The translations under genes and the position numbers were made by a program. The notes under the pieces were generated by a model. The model was not told the DNA's origin. It did not search any database and saw only the letters and a program-made list of their open reading frames with translations. Shown in pieces: positions 13,847 through 23,101 of a DNA stretch of 64,000 nt. The stretch is from Serratia plymuthica (GTDB lineage: Bacteria; Pseudomonadota; Gammaproteobacteria; Enterobacterales; Enterobacteriaceae). The DNA is taken from contig NZ_CP068771.1 of NCBI RefSeq assembly GCF_018336935.1, positions 372,001 to 436,000 of the forward strand, written 5' to 3'. The stretch's first letter is position 1. Every line of letters starts with the position of its first letter.

Positions 13847-15297
13847 AAACCATCAACCATTGGATCGACGGCAAGAACGTCGCCGGCAAAGAGTATTTCA
13901 CTACCAGCAACCCGGCCAACGGCGAGGTGCTGGCGGAGGTGGCGTCCGGTGGGCAACAGGAGATCGACCAGGCGGTGGCCGCCGCCAAGGCCGCGTTCCC
14001 GAAATGGGCCAATACGCCGATGAAAGAGCGCGCGCGCCTGATGCGCCGTTTGGGCGAGCTGATTGACGAGAACGTGCCGCAGATCGCCGAGCTGGAAACC
14101 GCCGATACCGGCCTGCCGATCCACCAGACCAAAAACGTGCTGATCCCGCGGGCCTCGCACAACTTCGAGTTTTTCGCCGAAATCTGCCAGCAGATGAACG
14201 GCCGCACCTACCCGGTGGACGACAAGATGCTCAACTACACGCTGATCCAGCCGGTTGGCGTGTGCGCGCTGGTGTCGCCGTGGAATGTGCCCTTTATGAC
14301 CGCCACCTGGAAAACCGCGCCCTGCCTGGCGCTGGGCAATACTGCGGTGCTGAAAATGTCCGAGCTGTCGCCGCTGACCGCCGATCGTCTGGGGGAGCTG
14401 GCGCTGGAAGCCGGCATCCCGGCCGGGGTGCTCAACGTGGTGCAGGGCTACGGCGCCACCGCCGGCGACGCGCTGGTGCGCCATAAGGACGTGCGTGCCG
14501 TGTCCTTCACCGGCGGTACCGCCACCGGCCGCCGTATTATCGAGAGCGCCGGATTGAAGAAATTCTCAATGGAACTGGGCGGCAAATCGCCGGTGCTGAT
14601 TTTTGAGGATGCGGACATCGAACGCGCGCTGGACGCCGCGCTGTTCACCATTTTCTCGATCAACGGCGAACGCTGCACCGCCGGTTCGCGCATTTTCATT
14701 CAGGAAAGCATTTACCCGGAATTCGTCAAACGTTTCGCCGAGCGCGCCAACCGCCTGCGCGTGGGCGATCCGCAGGATCCCAATACCCAGGTGGGGGCGC
14801 TGATCAGCCCGCAGCACTGGGAAAAGGTCTCCGGCTATATCCGCCTTGGGATAGAGGAAGGGGCGACCCTGCTGGCCGGCGGCCCGGATAAACCGGCCGG
14901 GCTGAGCCACGGCAACTTCCTGCGCCCGACGGTGCTGGCGGATGTCGATAACCGGATGCGCATCGCGCAGGAGGAGATCTTCGGGCCGGTGGCCTGCCTG
15001 CTGCCGTTCAAATCGGAAGAAGACGGCCTGCGCATGGCCAACGACGTGGAGTACGGCCTGGCGTCGTACATCTGGACGCAAGATGTGAGCAAGGTTCTGC
15101 GTCTGGCCCGCAATATTGAAGCGGGCATGGTTTTCGTCAACACCCAAAACGTACGCGATCTGCGCCAGCCGTTCGGTGGCGTGAAATCTTCCGGCACCGG
15201 CCGCGAAGGCGGGGAATACAGCTTTGAAGTGTTCGCCGAGATGAAGAACGTGTGCATTTCCATGGGGGACCACCCAATCCCGAAATGGGGCGTCTAA
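13843..15297 (+). CDS. hpaE: HpaE: 5-carboxymethyl-2-hydroxymuconate semialdehyde dehydrogenase
   Basis: A 484-residue NAD-dependent aldehyde dehydrogenase, close to the 488 of E. coli HpaE. Key segments are VSPWNVPFMTATWKTAPCLA (cofactor and Asn), SFTGGTATGRRI, SMELGGKSPVLIFED (catalytic Glu), NGERCTAGSR (catalytic Cys) and EEIFGPVACL. It converts the ring-cleavage semialdehyde to 5-carboxymethyl-2-hydroxymuconate. Coupled to hpaG2 by a 4-bp overlap. Confidence 0.93.
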   Translation: MKTINHWIDGKNVAGKEYFTTSNPANGEVLAEVASGGQQEIDQAVAAAKAAFPKWANTPMKERARLMRRLGELIDENVPQIAELETADTGLPIHQTKNVLIPRASHNFEFFAEICQQMNGRTYPVDDKMLNYTLIQPVGVCALVSPWNVPFMTATWKTAPCLALGNTAVLKMSELSPLTADRLGELALEAGIPAGVLNVVQGYGATAGDALVRHKDVRAVSFTGGTATGRRIIESAGLKKFSMELGGKSPVLIFEDADIERALDAALFTIFSINGERCTAGSRIFIQESIYPEFVKRFAERANRLRVGDPQDPNTQVGALISPQHWEKVSGYIRLGIEEGATLLAGGPDKPAGLSHGNFLRPTVLADVDNRMRIAQEEIFGPVACLLPFKSEEDGLRMANDVEYGLASYIWTQDVSKVLRLARNIEAGMVFVNTQNVRDLRQPFGGVKSSGTGREGGEYSFEVFAEMKNVCISMGDHPIPKWGV

Positions 15298-15334
15298 GCC
15301 TCAGGCCACAATAAAAACGAAAGAGATGAGAACG

Positions 15335-16408
15335 ATGACGACAAAACTTACCACCCAAGCTGTCCCTGCTCCCGACGTTGTGCGCTGTGCCTATATGGAA
15401 ATTCAGGTAACGAGCCTTAAAGCGGCACGCGAATTCTACGTCGACATCCTTGGCCTGGTGGTCACCGCCGAGGATGAGAAAACCCTGTATCTGCGTTCGA
15501 TGGAAGAGTTTATCCACCACAACCTGGTGCTGCGTGAAGGCCCGGTGGCCGCCGTTGCGGCCTTTGCTTTCCGCGTGCGCACGCCGGAAGACGTCGACCG
15601 CGCCGAAGCCTATTTCAACGCGCTGGGCTGTCGCACCGAGCGCCGGGTGCAGGGCTTCGTCAAGGGCATCGGCGATGCGGTGCGGGTTGAAGATCCGCTC
15701 GGCTTCCCGTACGAATTTTTCTACGACGTGCAGCACGTCGAGCGCCTGGCCTGGCGTTACGATCTCTACACGCCGGGCGCGCTGGTGCGCCTCGACCACT
15801 TTAACCAAATTACGCCCGACGTCCCGAGCGCCGTGGAATACATCCAGGGGCTGGGTTTCCGCGTGACGGAAGATATTCGTGACGAAAACGGCGTGGTTTA
15901 CGCCGCCTGGATGCGCCGCAAAGCCACGGTGCACGATACCGCGATGACCGGCGGGGCCGGGCCGCGCATGCACCATATCGCCTTCGCCACCCATGAAAAG
16001 CACAACATTCTGGCCATTTGCGACAAGCTCGGCGCGCTGCGTAAATCCGATGTGATCGAACGCGGCCCCGGGCGCCACGGCGTCTCCAACGCTTTCTATC
16101 TCTATCTGCGCGATCCCGATGGCCACCGGGTGGAGATCTATACCCAGGATTACTACACCGGCGATCCGGATAACCCGACCGTGACCTGGGATGTGCACGA
16201 CAACCAGCGCCGCGACTGGTGGGGTAACCCGGTGGTCCCGAGCTGGTACACCGAGGGCTCGCTGGTGCTGGATCTCGACGGCAAGCCGCAGCCGGTTATC
16301 GAACGCAGCGCGCCAAGCGAAATGGCTGTCACCATCGGTGCCGATGGTTTTTCCTACACCCGCGAGGGCGATACGGAAAAAGGCTTCAAACTCGGCAACA
16401 CCCTGTAA
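15335..16408 (+). CDS. hpaD: HpaD: homoprotocatechuate 2,3-dioxygenase, VOC type
   Basis: A 357-residue ring-cleaving dioxygenase that opens 3,4-dihydroxyphenylacetate between carbons 2 and 3. It is a two-domain vicinal-oxygen-chelate enzyme resembling Brevibacterium HPCD (Fe) and Arthrobacter MndD (Mn). With the start at 15335 the metal ligands fall on His155 (VRLDHFNQ), His214 (RMHHIAF) and Glu267 (HRVEIYTQ), and second-sphere residues His200, Arg243, His248 and Tyr257 are all present at the same numbers as in HPCD. E. coli HpaD is a shorter, LigB-type protein, so this is a different enzyme family doing the same step. The GAGATGAG sequence upstream and the residue numbering support this start over 15326. 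Confidence 0.93.
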   Translation: MTTKLTTQAVPAPDVVRCAYMEIQVTSLKAAREFYVDILGLVVTAEDEKTLYLRSMEEFIHHNLVLREGPVAAVAAFAFRVRTPEDVDRAEAYFNALGCRTERRVQGFVKGIGDAVRVEDPLGFPYEFFYDVQHVERLAWRYDLYTPGALVRLDHFNQITPDVPSAVEYIQGLGFRVTEDIRDENGVVYAAWMRRKATVHDTAMTGGAGPRMHHIAFATHEKHNILAICDKLGALRKSDVIERGPGRHGVSNAFYLYLRDPDGHRVEIYTQDYYTGDPDNPTVTWDVHDNQRRDWWGNPVVPSWYTEGSLVLDLDGKPQPVIERSAPSEMAVTIGADGFSYTREGDTEKGFKLGNTL

Positions 16409-16416
16409 CCACCGCC

Positions 16417-16437
16417 GCGCGGGCGGCTTGCCCGCGC
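16417..16437. other. Intercistronic hairpin between hpaD and hpaF
   Basis: GCGCGGGC, loop GGCTT, GCCCGCGC: a perfect 8-bp GC stem in the 52-bp gap. There is no T run, so it is not an intrinsic terminator. It could shield the upstream mRNA or act as a REP-like structure. Confidence 0.5.
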
Positions 16438-16460
16438 AAATTCGCCGTTCGGAGATCGCT

Positions 16461-16847
16461 ATGCCGCATTTTTATGCTGAATGCACCAACAACATCCGCG
16501 AAGAGGCCGATCTTCCCGCCCTGTTCGCCAGGGTCAATCAGGCGCTGGCGGACACCGGCATTTTCCCGCTGGCCGGGGTACGCAGCCGCGCCATCTGGCT
16601 GGACACCTGGCAAATGGCCGACGGCAAGCAGGATTACGCCTTCGTGCACATGACGTTGAAAATCGGCCACGGCCGCAGCCTGGAGAGCCGCGAGCAGGTA
16701 GGGGAGATGCTGTTCGCGCTGATCAAGGAACACTTTGCCGCGCTGATGGCCAGCCGTTATCTGGCGCTCTCTTTCACCATGGAAGAGCTGGATCCGGTGC
16801 TGAATTACAAGCAAAACAATGTCCATGCGCTATTTCGCAAAGAGTAA
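16461..16847 (+). CDS. hpaF: HpaF: 5-carboxymethyl-2-hydroxymuconate delta-isomerase
   Basis: A 128-residue small tautomerase-fold isomerase; E. coli HpaF has 126. MPHFYAECTNNIREEADLPA places the catalytic Pro at position 2 (after Met removal), as in 4-oxalocrotonate-tautomerase relatives. FVHMTLKIGHGRSLESREQV is the conserved centre. It moves the double bond of 5-carboxymethyl-2-hydroxymuconate before decarboxylation by HpaG. RBS GGAG at -10. It lies in the hpaG-X operon. Confidence 0.92.
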   Translation: MPHFYAECTNNIREEADLPALFARVNQALADTGIFPLAGVRSRAIWLDTWQMADGKQDYAFVHMTLKIGHGRSLESREQVGEMLFALIKEHFAALMASRYLALSFTMEELDPVLNYKQNNVHALFRKE

Positions 16848-16857
16848 GGGGCCGTAA

Positions 16858-17661
16858 ATGTTGGATAAAGAGCTGATTAGCCGCGCCGTACAGCGCTTGC
16901 ATCAGGCGGAGCAGAGCCGCGAACAGATCCGCGCGCTGTCGCTGGACCATCCCGAGATCACCCTTGAAGACGCCTATGCCATTCAGCGGCAGTGGGTGGC
17001 GCTGAAGATCGCCGAAGGCCGTACGCTGAAGGGCCATAAGATCGGCCTGACCTCGCGCGCCATGCAGGTCAGCTCGCAGATCAGCGAACCGGATTTCGGC
17101 GCGCTGCTGGACGACATGTTTTTCAACGACGGCAGCGACATTCCAGTCGATCGCTTTATCGTGCCGCGCGTTGAGGTGGAGCTGGCGTTCGTGTTGGCCA
17201 AACCGCTGCGCGGGCCGAACTGCACGCTGTTCGACGTGTACAACGCCACCGATTACATCATTCCGGCGCTGGAGATCATCGATGCGCGCAGCCATAACGT
17301 CGATCCGCAGACCCAGCGGCCGCGCAAGGTGTTCGACACCATTTCCGACAACGCCGCCAACGCCGGGGTGGTGATGGGCGGCCGGCCGATCAAACCGGAC
17401 GCGCTGGACCTGCGTTGGATCAGCGCGTTGCTGTACCGCAACGGGGTGATCGAAGAGTCCGGGGTGGCGGCGGCGGTGCTCAACCACCCGGCCAACGGCG
17501 TCGCCTGGCTGGCCAACAAACTGTTCCCGTATGACGTGGAGCTGGAGGCCGGCCAGGTGATCCTCGGCGGCTCCTTTACCCGGCCGGTGCCCGCGCGGCG
17601 CGGCGATACCTTCCACGTCGATTATGGCCCTATGGGCTGTATCAGCTGCCGGTTCGTTTAA
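16858..17661 (+). CDS. hpaH: HpaH: 2-oxo-hept-4-ene-1,7-dioate hydratase
   Basis: A 267-residue FAH-related hydratase, the same length as E. coli Hpa[21 protein letters not shown], the metal acids in [16 protein letters not shown], and [18 protein letters not shown] are diagnostic, with [20 protein letters not shown] near the end. It adds water to give 4-hydroxy-2-oxoheptanedioate. It starts 10 bp after hpaF and precedes hpaI by 9 bp. Confidence 0.93.
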   Translation: MLDKELISRAVQRLHQAEQSREQIRALSLDHPEITLEDAYAIQRQWVALKIAEGRTLKGHKIGLTSRAMQVSSQISEPDFGALLDDMFFNDGSDIPVDRFIVPRVEVELAFVLAKPLRGPNCTLFDVYNATDYIIPALEIIDARSHNVDPQTQRPRKVFDTISDNAANAGVVMGGRPIKPDALDLRWISALLYRNGVIEESGVAAAVLNHPANGVAWLANKLFPYDVELEAGQVILGGSFTRPVPARRGDTFHVDYGPMGCISCRFV

Positions 17662-17670
17662 GGGGGTTCC

Positions 17671-18471
17671 ATGTTAACCAACCATTTCAAACGGGCATTA
17701 CAGGAAAAGCGCCCGCAGATTGGCCTGTGGCTGGGTCTGTGCAGCAGCTACAGCGCGGAGCTGTTGGCCGGCGCCGGCTTCGACTGGCTGCTGATCGACG
17801 GCGAACACGCGCCCAACAACGTGCAGACGGTGCTGGGCCAGTTGCAGGCGATAGCGCCTTACCCGAGCCACCCGGTGGTGCGCCCGCCGTGGAACGATGC
17901 GGTGATCATCAAACAGCTGCTGGACGTCGGTGCGCAAACCCTGCTGATCCCGATGATTCAGAATGCCGAACAAGCGCGCGAGGCGGTGCGAGCCACCCGT
18001 TATCCGCCGCACGGCGTACGCGGCGTCGGCAGCGCGCTGGCGCGGGCTTCTCGCTGGAATCGGGTGCCGGATTATCTGCAGCAGGCCGATGCGCAGATGT
18101 GCGTGCTGGTGCAGATCGAGACCCGCGAGGCGGTGAAAAATCTGGACGCCATCTTGCAGGTGGAAGGCGTCGACGGGGTGTTTATCGGCCCGGCGGATCT
18201 GAGCGCCGATATGGGTTTTGCCGGCAATCCGCAGCACCCGGAAGTGCAACGCACCATTGACGACGCCATCGCGCGTATCAGCGCGGCCGGCAAAGCGCCG
18301 GGCATTCTGATGGCCCATCCGCAGCTGGCGCAGCATTACCTGGCCTCCGGCGCGCTGTTTGTCGCCGTTGGGGTTGATACCACCTTGCTGGCGCGCGCGG
18401 CGGAATCCCTGGCGAGCCGTTTTAAACAGGATCTGCCGCCGGCGCAACCGCCATCCCCGAGCGTTTATTAA
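17671..18471 (+). CDS. hpaI: HpaI: 4-hydroxy-2-oxoheptanedioate aldolase
   Basis: A 266-residue class II pyruvate aldolase. [20 protein letters not shown] (Glu/His), VRPPWND, the metal-binding [18 protein letters not shown] and [13 protein letters not shown] are the family signature. It cleaves the hydrated chain to pyruvate and succinate semialdehyde, the end products of the pathway. Its first half contains the catalytic His in DGEHAP. It is followed 11 bp later by the transporter gene hpaX. Confidence 0.94.
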   Translation: MLTNHFKRALQEKRPQIGLWLGLCSSYSAELLAGAGFDWLLIDGEHAPNNVQTVLGQLQAIAPYPSHPVVRPPWNDAVIIKQLLDVGAQTLLIPMIQNAEQAREAVRATRYPPHGVRGVGSALARASRWNRVPDYLQQADAQMCVLVQIETREAVKNLDAILQVEGVDGVFIGPADLSADMGFAGNPQHPEVQRTIDDAIARISAAGKAPGILMAHPQLAQHYLASGALFVAVGVDTTLLARAAESLASRFKQDLPPAQPPSPSVY

Positions 18472-18482
18472 TCGGAGCCACC

Positions 18483-19853
18483 ATGAGCAACGTCGATTCG
18501 CTGCCGCCGGTCAACCCGGCGCAGCAACATAAAGCGTTAACCGCCGCCGAGCAATCGGTGATTAAAAAGCTGTTTCGGCGACTGATTATTTTCCTGTTCG
18601 TGCTGTTTGTTTTCTCTTTCCTCGATCGCATCAACATCGGCTTCGCCGGGTTGACGATGGGCAAGGATCTCGGCCTCAGTTCGACCATGTTTGGCCTGGC
18701 GGCGACGCTGTTTTACGTCACCTATGTGATCTTCGGCATTCCGAGCAATATCATGCTCGGGATCGTCGGCGCGCGACGCTGGATAGCGACCATCATGGTG
18801 CTGTGGGGCATCGCTTCGACCTGCACGCTGTTCGCCACCGGCCCGACCAGCCTGTACGTGCTGCGCATGATCGTCGGCATCACCGAAGCCGGTTTCCTGC
18901 CCGGTATTCTGGTGTATCTCACCTATTGGTTCCCGGCGTTTTACCGCGCCCGTGCCAACGCGCTGTTTATGATTGCCATGCCGGTGACGATGGCGATCGG
19001 TTCCCTGGTCTCGGGCTACATTCTGGCATTGGACGGGGTGATGAACCTCAAGGGCTGGCAATGGCTGTTCCTGCTGGAAGGCATTCCTTCGGTGTTGCTG
19101 GGCGTGGTGGTGTGGTTCTATCTCGACGATACGCCGGCCAAGGCCAGGTGGCTGACCGACGAAGAAAAAGCCAGCCTGAAGGCGATGATGGACGCCGACA
19201 AGCTGCAACTGGTGCAGCCGAACGGGCCGCGCAGCCACCGGGCGATGCAGCAGCGCAGCCTGTGGCGTGAGGTGTTCACCCCGATCGTACTGATGTACAC
19301 GCTGGCCTATTTTTGCCTGACCAATACCCTGAGCGCCATCAACATCTGGACGCCGCAGATCCTGCAGAGCTTCAATCAGGGCAGCAGCAATATCGTGATC
19401 GGCATTCTGGCGGCGATCCCGCAGATCTGCACCATCGCCGGCATGGTGTGGTGGAGCAAAAGATCGGATCGCCTGCAGGAGCGCAAGCGGCATACCGCGC
19501 TGCCGTACCTGTTTGCCGCCGCCGGCTGGCTGCTGGCCTCGGCTACCGATCACAGCCTGATCCAACTGCTTGGGATCGTCATGGCTTCGGTGGGGTCCTT
19601 CACCGCGATGGCGATCTTCTGGACCACGCCGGATCAATCCATCAGCCTGGAGGCGCGCGCGATAGGGATCGCGGTGATCAACGCCACCGGCAATATAGGA
19701 TCGGCGGTCAGCCCGCTGTTGATCGGTTGGCTTAAGGATCTGACCGGCAGTTTCAACGCCGGGCTGTATTTCGTGGCGGCGCTGTTGGTCATCGGGGCGT
19801 TGATCGTCTGGCGCATTCCGATGCAGGGGGCGCGTCCGAGAGCGACACCTTGA
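18483..19853 (+). CDS. hpaX: HpaX: 4-hydroxyphenylacetate permease (MFS)
   Basis: A 456-residue, 12-span major-facilitator of the anion:cation symporter group. FLDRINIGFAGLTMGKDLGL after helix 1, RWIATIMVLWGIASTCTLFA, EAGFLPGILVYLTYWFPAFY (the signature of this group) and LLEGIPSVLLGVVVWFYLDD (end of N-half) match HpaX. It carries 4-hydroxyphenylacetate across the inner membrane. It sits between hpaI and the regulator hpaA, as in E. coli. Confidence 0.92.
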   Translation: MSNVDSLPPVNPAQQHKALTAAEQSVIKKLFRRLIIFLFVLFVFSFLDRINIGFAGLTMGKDLGLSSTMFGLAATLFYVTYVIFGIPSNIMLGIVGARRWIATIMVLWGIASTCTLFATGPTSLYVLRMIVGITEAGFLPGILVYLTYWFPAFYRARANALFMIAMPVTMAIGSLVSGYILALDGVMNLKGWQWLFLLEGIPSVLLGVVVWFYLDDTPAKARWLTDEEKASLKAMMDADKLQLVQPNGPRSHRAMQQRSLWREVFTPIVLMYTLAYFCLTNTLSAINIWTPQILQSFNQGSSNIVIGILAAIPQICTIAGMVWWSKRSDRLQERKRHTALPYLFAAAGWLLASATDHSLIQLLGIVMASVGSFTAMAIFWTTPDQSISLEARAIGIAVINATGNIGSAVSPLLIGWLKDLTGSFNAGLYFVAALLVIGALIVWRIPMQGARPRATP

Positions 19854-19887
19854 TACGTAAGTGGACATGATTGCAGGAGGTCATGAA

Positions 19888-20784
19888 GTGCGGAAAAGTA
19901 CCGGCTTTATCGCCAACATCGATATTTGCAAAGAGTACGATGCGCGCTACGCCGCCGATGAGGTGCACTACGAAACCTTTGCCGGGCTGGCGGCGTTTTT
20001 TGGCCGCGACATGCAGGTGCACTGGCACGACCGTTTCTTCCAGGTGCATTTTCTGGAGACCGGCAAGATTGAGTTGCAGCTGGACAGCCAGCACTATTCG
20101 GTGCAGGCGCCGCTGTTTATCCTGACGCCCCCTTCGGTGCCGCATGCGTTCTTCACCGAGCCGGTCAGTGACGGTCACGTGCTGACGGTGCGCCAGGAGC
20201 TGATTTGGCCGCTGCTGGAGCGGCTGTACCCCGGCAGCAATCTGGCGCTCGATATGCCGGGCATCTGTCTGTCGATGGCGGACGCCCCGCAGGAGTTGAC
20301 GGCGCTGAGCCATTACTGGGCGCTGATCCGCCGCGAGTTCGGCCAGCAGTTGGCCGGCCGCGAGCAGACGCTGGCGCTGTTGGCGCAGGCGGTGTTTACT
20401 CTGCTGCTGCGCAATGCCTCGTTGGAGGATACCGCCGCCAGCGGGGTGCGCGGCGAGCTGAAATTGTTCCAGCGTTTCAACAAAATGGTGGATGAACGTT
20501 TCCGCGATCATCTGCCGGTGCCGGACTATGCGCAGGCGCTGGGGGTGACCGAATCCCGGCTGAACGATCTGTGCCGGCGCTTCGCCAACCAGCCCCCCAA
20601 ACGGCTGATCTTCGACAGGCTGCTGCGCGAGGCCAAGCGCATGCTGCTGTTCAGCGCCTGTACCGTGCATGAGACTGCCTACAGCCTGGGGTTCAAGGAT
20701 CCGGCCTATTTCGCCCGTTTTTTCAATCGTCTGGAAGGTTGTTCGCCTTCGACCTACCGCGCCGCACAACATCCCCTTTCGTAA
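19888..20784 (+). CDS. hpaA: HpaA: AraC-family activator of hpaBC
   Basis: A 298-residue AraC/XylS regulator with an N-terminal cupin (HDRFFQVHFLETGKIELQLD, then LTPPSVPHAFFTE) and two C-terminal helix-turn-helix units (YAQALGVTESRLNDLCRRFA; TVHETAYSLGFKDPAYFARF). It matches E. coli HpaA, which activates the monooxygenase genes in response to hydroxyphenylacetates. I prefer the GTG at 19888, with AGGAGG 7 bases upstream, over an upstream ATG-containing frame at 19861. It is the last gene before the hpaBC promoter gap. Confidence 0.9.
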   Translation: MRKSTGFIANIDICKEYDARYAADEVHYETFAGLAAFFGRDMQVHWHDRFFQVHFLETGKIELQLDSQHYSVQAPLFILTPPSVPHAFFTEPVSDGHVLTVRQELIWPLLERLYPGSNLALDMPGICLSMADAPQELTALSHYWALIRREFGQQLAGREQTLALLAQAVFTLLLRNASLEDTAASGVRGELKLFQRFNKMVDERFRDHLPVPDYAQALGVTESRLNDLCRRFANQPPKRLIFDRLLREAKRMLLFSACTVHETAYSLGFKDPAYFARFFNRLEGCSPSTYRAAQHPLS

Positions 20785-20793
20785 CTGCGATCA

Positions 20794-20819
20794 CAGTTTG
20801 CCGCGAAAGCGGCAAACTG
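20794..20819. other. Perfect 11-bp hairpin with GAAA tetraloop between hpaA and hpaB
   Basis: CAGTTTGCCGC, loop GAAA, GCGGCAAACTG. It begins 10 bp after the hpaA stop. There is no T run, so it is not a typical terminator. It may end hpaA mRNA with Rho's help, protect its 3' end, or be an operator dyad. The remaining about 140 bp up to hpaB is the presumed hpaBC promoter. Confidence 0.6.
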
Positions 20820-20962
20820 ACCTGAAAAGTACCGGCGATTGCCGCAAAAGTCTCTTCTCGAAACCGGCTTTGACAGCTTCAATTAAGCAACCAAAAGAAA
20901 ACATTATTTTAACAAATGGCCGACTCCACGGCCTGAAAAATGCCGATTACGAGGAAGACCCG

Positions 20963-22525
20963 ATGAAACCAGAAGACTTTCGTGCCGACAGCAAACGCCC
21001 GTTCACCGGCGCCGAATACCTGAAAAGCCTGCAAGATGGCCGCGAAATCTATATTTACGGCGAGCGGGTGAAGGACGTCACCACCCACCCGGCGTTCCGC
21101 AATGCGGCGGCTTCGGTCGGCCAACTGTACGACGCGCTGCACGATCCGGTCAGCCAGGATCGCCTGTGCTGGAATACCGACACCGGCAACGGCGGCTACA
21201 CCCACAAGTTCTTCCGCTACGCCCGCAGCCCGGAAGAAATGCGCCAACAGCGTGACGCCATCGCCGACTGGTCGCGCCAGACCTACGGCTGGATGGGGCG
21301 CACGCCGGACTACAAGGCGGCCTTCGGCTGCGCGTTGGGGGCTTACCCGGAGTTTTACGGCCAGTTCGCCGATAATGCCCGCCACTGGTATCAACGCATT
21401 CAGGAAACCGGTCTGTACTTTAACCACGCCATCGTCAATCCGCCGATTGACCGCCACAAACCGGTCAACGAAGTGAAAGACGTTTACATCCAGGTGGAGA
21501 AAGAGACCGACGCCGGCATTATCGTCAGCGGCGCCAAGGTGGTGGCGACCAACTCGGCGCTGACCCACTACAACTTTATCGGCTTCGGATCCGCCCAGGT
21601 AATGGGCGATAACCCGGACTTTGCGCTGATGTTTGTGGCGCCGATGGACGCCGAAGGGGTGAAGCTTATCTCCCGCGCCTCCTATGAGCTGGTGGCCGGC
21701 GCGACCGGATCGCCGTTCGATTACCCGCTTTCGAGCCGTTTTGACGAGAACGATGCGATCCTGATTATGGATCACGTGCTGATCCCCTGGGAAAACGTGC
21801 TGATCTACCGCGATTTCGACCGTTGTCGCCGTTGGAGCACCCAGGGCGGTTTCGCCCGGCTGTTCCCGCTGCAGGCCTGCGTGCGCCTGGCGGTGAAGAT
21901 GGACTTTATCACCGCGCTGCTGCAAAAGAGCCTGTCTTGTACCGGCGTGCTGGAGTTCCGCGGCGTGCAGGCCGATCTCGGCGAGGTGGTGGCCTGGCGC
22001 AACCTGTTCTGGTCGCTGAGCGATGCGATGTGCGCGGAGTCCACAAAATGGGAAAACGGCGCTTATCTGCCGGATTCCGCCGCGTTGCAGACCTACCGCG
22101 TGATGGCGCCGATGGCCTACACCAAGGTGAAGCACATCATCGAAAAGAACGTCACCAGCGGGCTGATTTATCTGCCGTCCAGCGTGCGCGATATGAACAA
22201 CCCCGAGATCGACAAATACCTGGCTCGCTACGTGCGCGGATCCGATGGGATGGATCACGTCGAGCGCATCAAGATCCTCAAGCTGATGTGGGATGCGATC
22301 GGCAGCGAGTTCGGCGGCCGTCATGAGCTGTATGAGATCAACTATGCCGGCAGCCAGGACGAGATCCGCCTGCAGTGTCTGCGCCATGCGCAGGGATCCG
22401 GCACCATGGATCAGATGATGCAGATGGTCGACAAGTGCCTGTCCGATTACGATCAGCACGGCTGGAAAGTGCCGCACCTGCATAACAATGACGATATTAA
22501 TCAGCTGGATAATCTGCTGAAGTAA
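20963..22525 (+). CDS. hpaB: HpaB: 4-hydroxyphenylacetate 3-monooxygenase, oxygenase component
   Basis: A 520-residue FADH2-dependent monooxygenase, the exact length of E. coli HpaB. MKPEDFRADSKRPFTGAEYL starts it; TPDYKAAFGCALGAYPEFYG, HAIVNPPIDRHKPVNEVKDV and DHVLIPWENVLIYRDFDRCR are family-typical. It hydroxylates 4-hydroxyphenylacetate to 3,4-dihydroxyphenylacetate using reduced flavin from HpaC, and relatives also accept tyramine-like phenols. The frame is open upstream to 20669 through hpaA, but RBS-like GAGGAAG before 20963 fixes the start. Confidence 0.94.
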   Translation: MKPEDFRADSKRPFTGAEYLKSLQDGREIYIYGERVKDVTTHPAFRNAAASVGQLYDALHDPVSQDRLCWNTDTGNGGYTHKFFRYARSPEEMRQQRDAIADWSRQTYGWMGRTPDYKAAFGCALGAYPEFYGQFADNARHWYQRIQETGLYFNHAIVNPPIDRHKPVNEVKDVYIQVEKETDAGIIVSGAKVVATNSALTHYNFIGFGSAQVMGDNPDFALMFVAPMDAEGVKLISRASYELVAGATGSPFDYPLSSRFDENDAILIMDHVLIPWENVLIYRDFDRCRRWSTQGGFARLFPLQACVRLAVKMDFITALLQKSLSCTGVLEFRGVQADLGEVVAWRNLFWSLSDAMCAESTKWENGAYLPDSAALQTYRVMAPMAYTKVKHIIEKNVTSGLIYLPSSVRDMNNPEIDKYLARYVRGSDGMDHVERIKILKLMWDAIGSEFGGRHELYEINYAGSQDEIRLQCLRHAQGSGTMDQMMQMVDKCLSDYDQHGWKVPHLHNNDDINQLDNLLK

Positions 22526-22542
22526 TTCAGGAGGAGGGTTGT

Positions 22543-23055
22543 ATGTCTCAGGAAAATGAACACCGTCTGCTGTTTCGCGACGCCATGGCCAACCTGTCTG
22601 CCGCGGTGAATATTGTGACTACCGACGGCCCGGCGGGGCGCTGCGGCATCACCGCCACGGCGGTCTGCTCGGTGACAGATACGCCGCCGACGCTGCTGGT
22701 ATGCATTAACCGCAACAGCGCGATGAACCCGGTCTTCCAGGAGAATCAACGGCTGTGCGTCAACGTGCTGAACCATGAACAGGAACTGATGGCGCGCCAT
22801 TTCGCCGGCATGACCGACGTCAGCATGGAGGATCGCTTCCGGCTGGAGGAGTGGCAAAGTGGGCCGCTGGGCCAGCCGGTGCTGCGCAATACGCTGGCCA
22901 GCCTGGAAGGGGAGATCGCGCAGATCCAGAGCATCGGCACCCATCAGGTGTATCTGGTGCAGATCCGCCAGATCCTGGTGAACGCTGCCGGTAACGGTCT
23001 GATCTACTTCAAACGCAACTTCCACCCGGTGATGCACGAAATGACCCTGGCGTGA
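22543..23055 (+). CDS. hpaC: HpaC: flavin reductase partner of HpaB
   Basis: A 170-residue NAD(P)H:flavin oxidoreductase. FRDAMANLSAAVNIVTTDGP, GRCGITATAVCSVTDTPPTL and LVCINRNSAMNPVFQ are the flavin-binding signatures, and its length equals that of E. coli HpaC. It supplies FADH2 to HpaB by diffusion. It follows hpaB by 17 bp with a GGAGGAGGG ribosome site. Confidence 0.93.
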   Translation: MSQENEHRLLFRDAMANLSAAVNIVTTDGPAGRCGITATAVCSVTDTPPTLLVCINRNSAMNPVFQENQRLCVNVLNHEQELMARHFAGMTDVSMEDRFRLEEWQSGPLGQPVLRNTLASLEGEIAQIQSIGTHQVYLVQIRQILVNAAGNGLIYFKRNFHPVMHEMTLA

Positions 23056-23060
23056 GTATT

Positions 23061-23086
23061 GTCGGGGCGAGCCTGCTCGCCCCGAC
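23061..23086. terminator. Bidirectional terminator between hpaC and ampH
   Basis: GTCGGGGCGAG, loop CCTG, CTCGCCCCGAC: an 11-bp GC-rich perfect stem between the two convergent stops (23055 and 23102). The T run is poor on both strands. Confidence 0.7.
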
Positions 23087-23101
23087 ATTCACTCTGCGGC
23101 G

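Noticed and set aside
15326..15334. Earlier hpaD start at 15326
   Set aside because: The later ATG at 15335 has the better ribosome-site spacing and puts all seven active-site residues at the same numbers as in HPCD.
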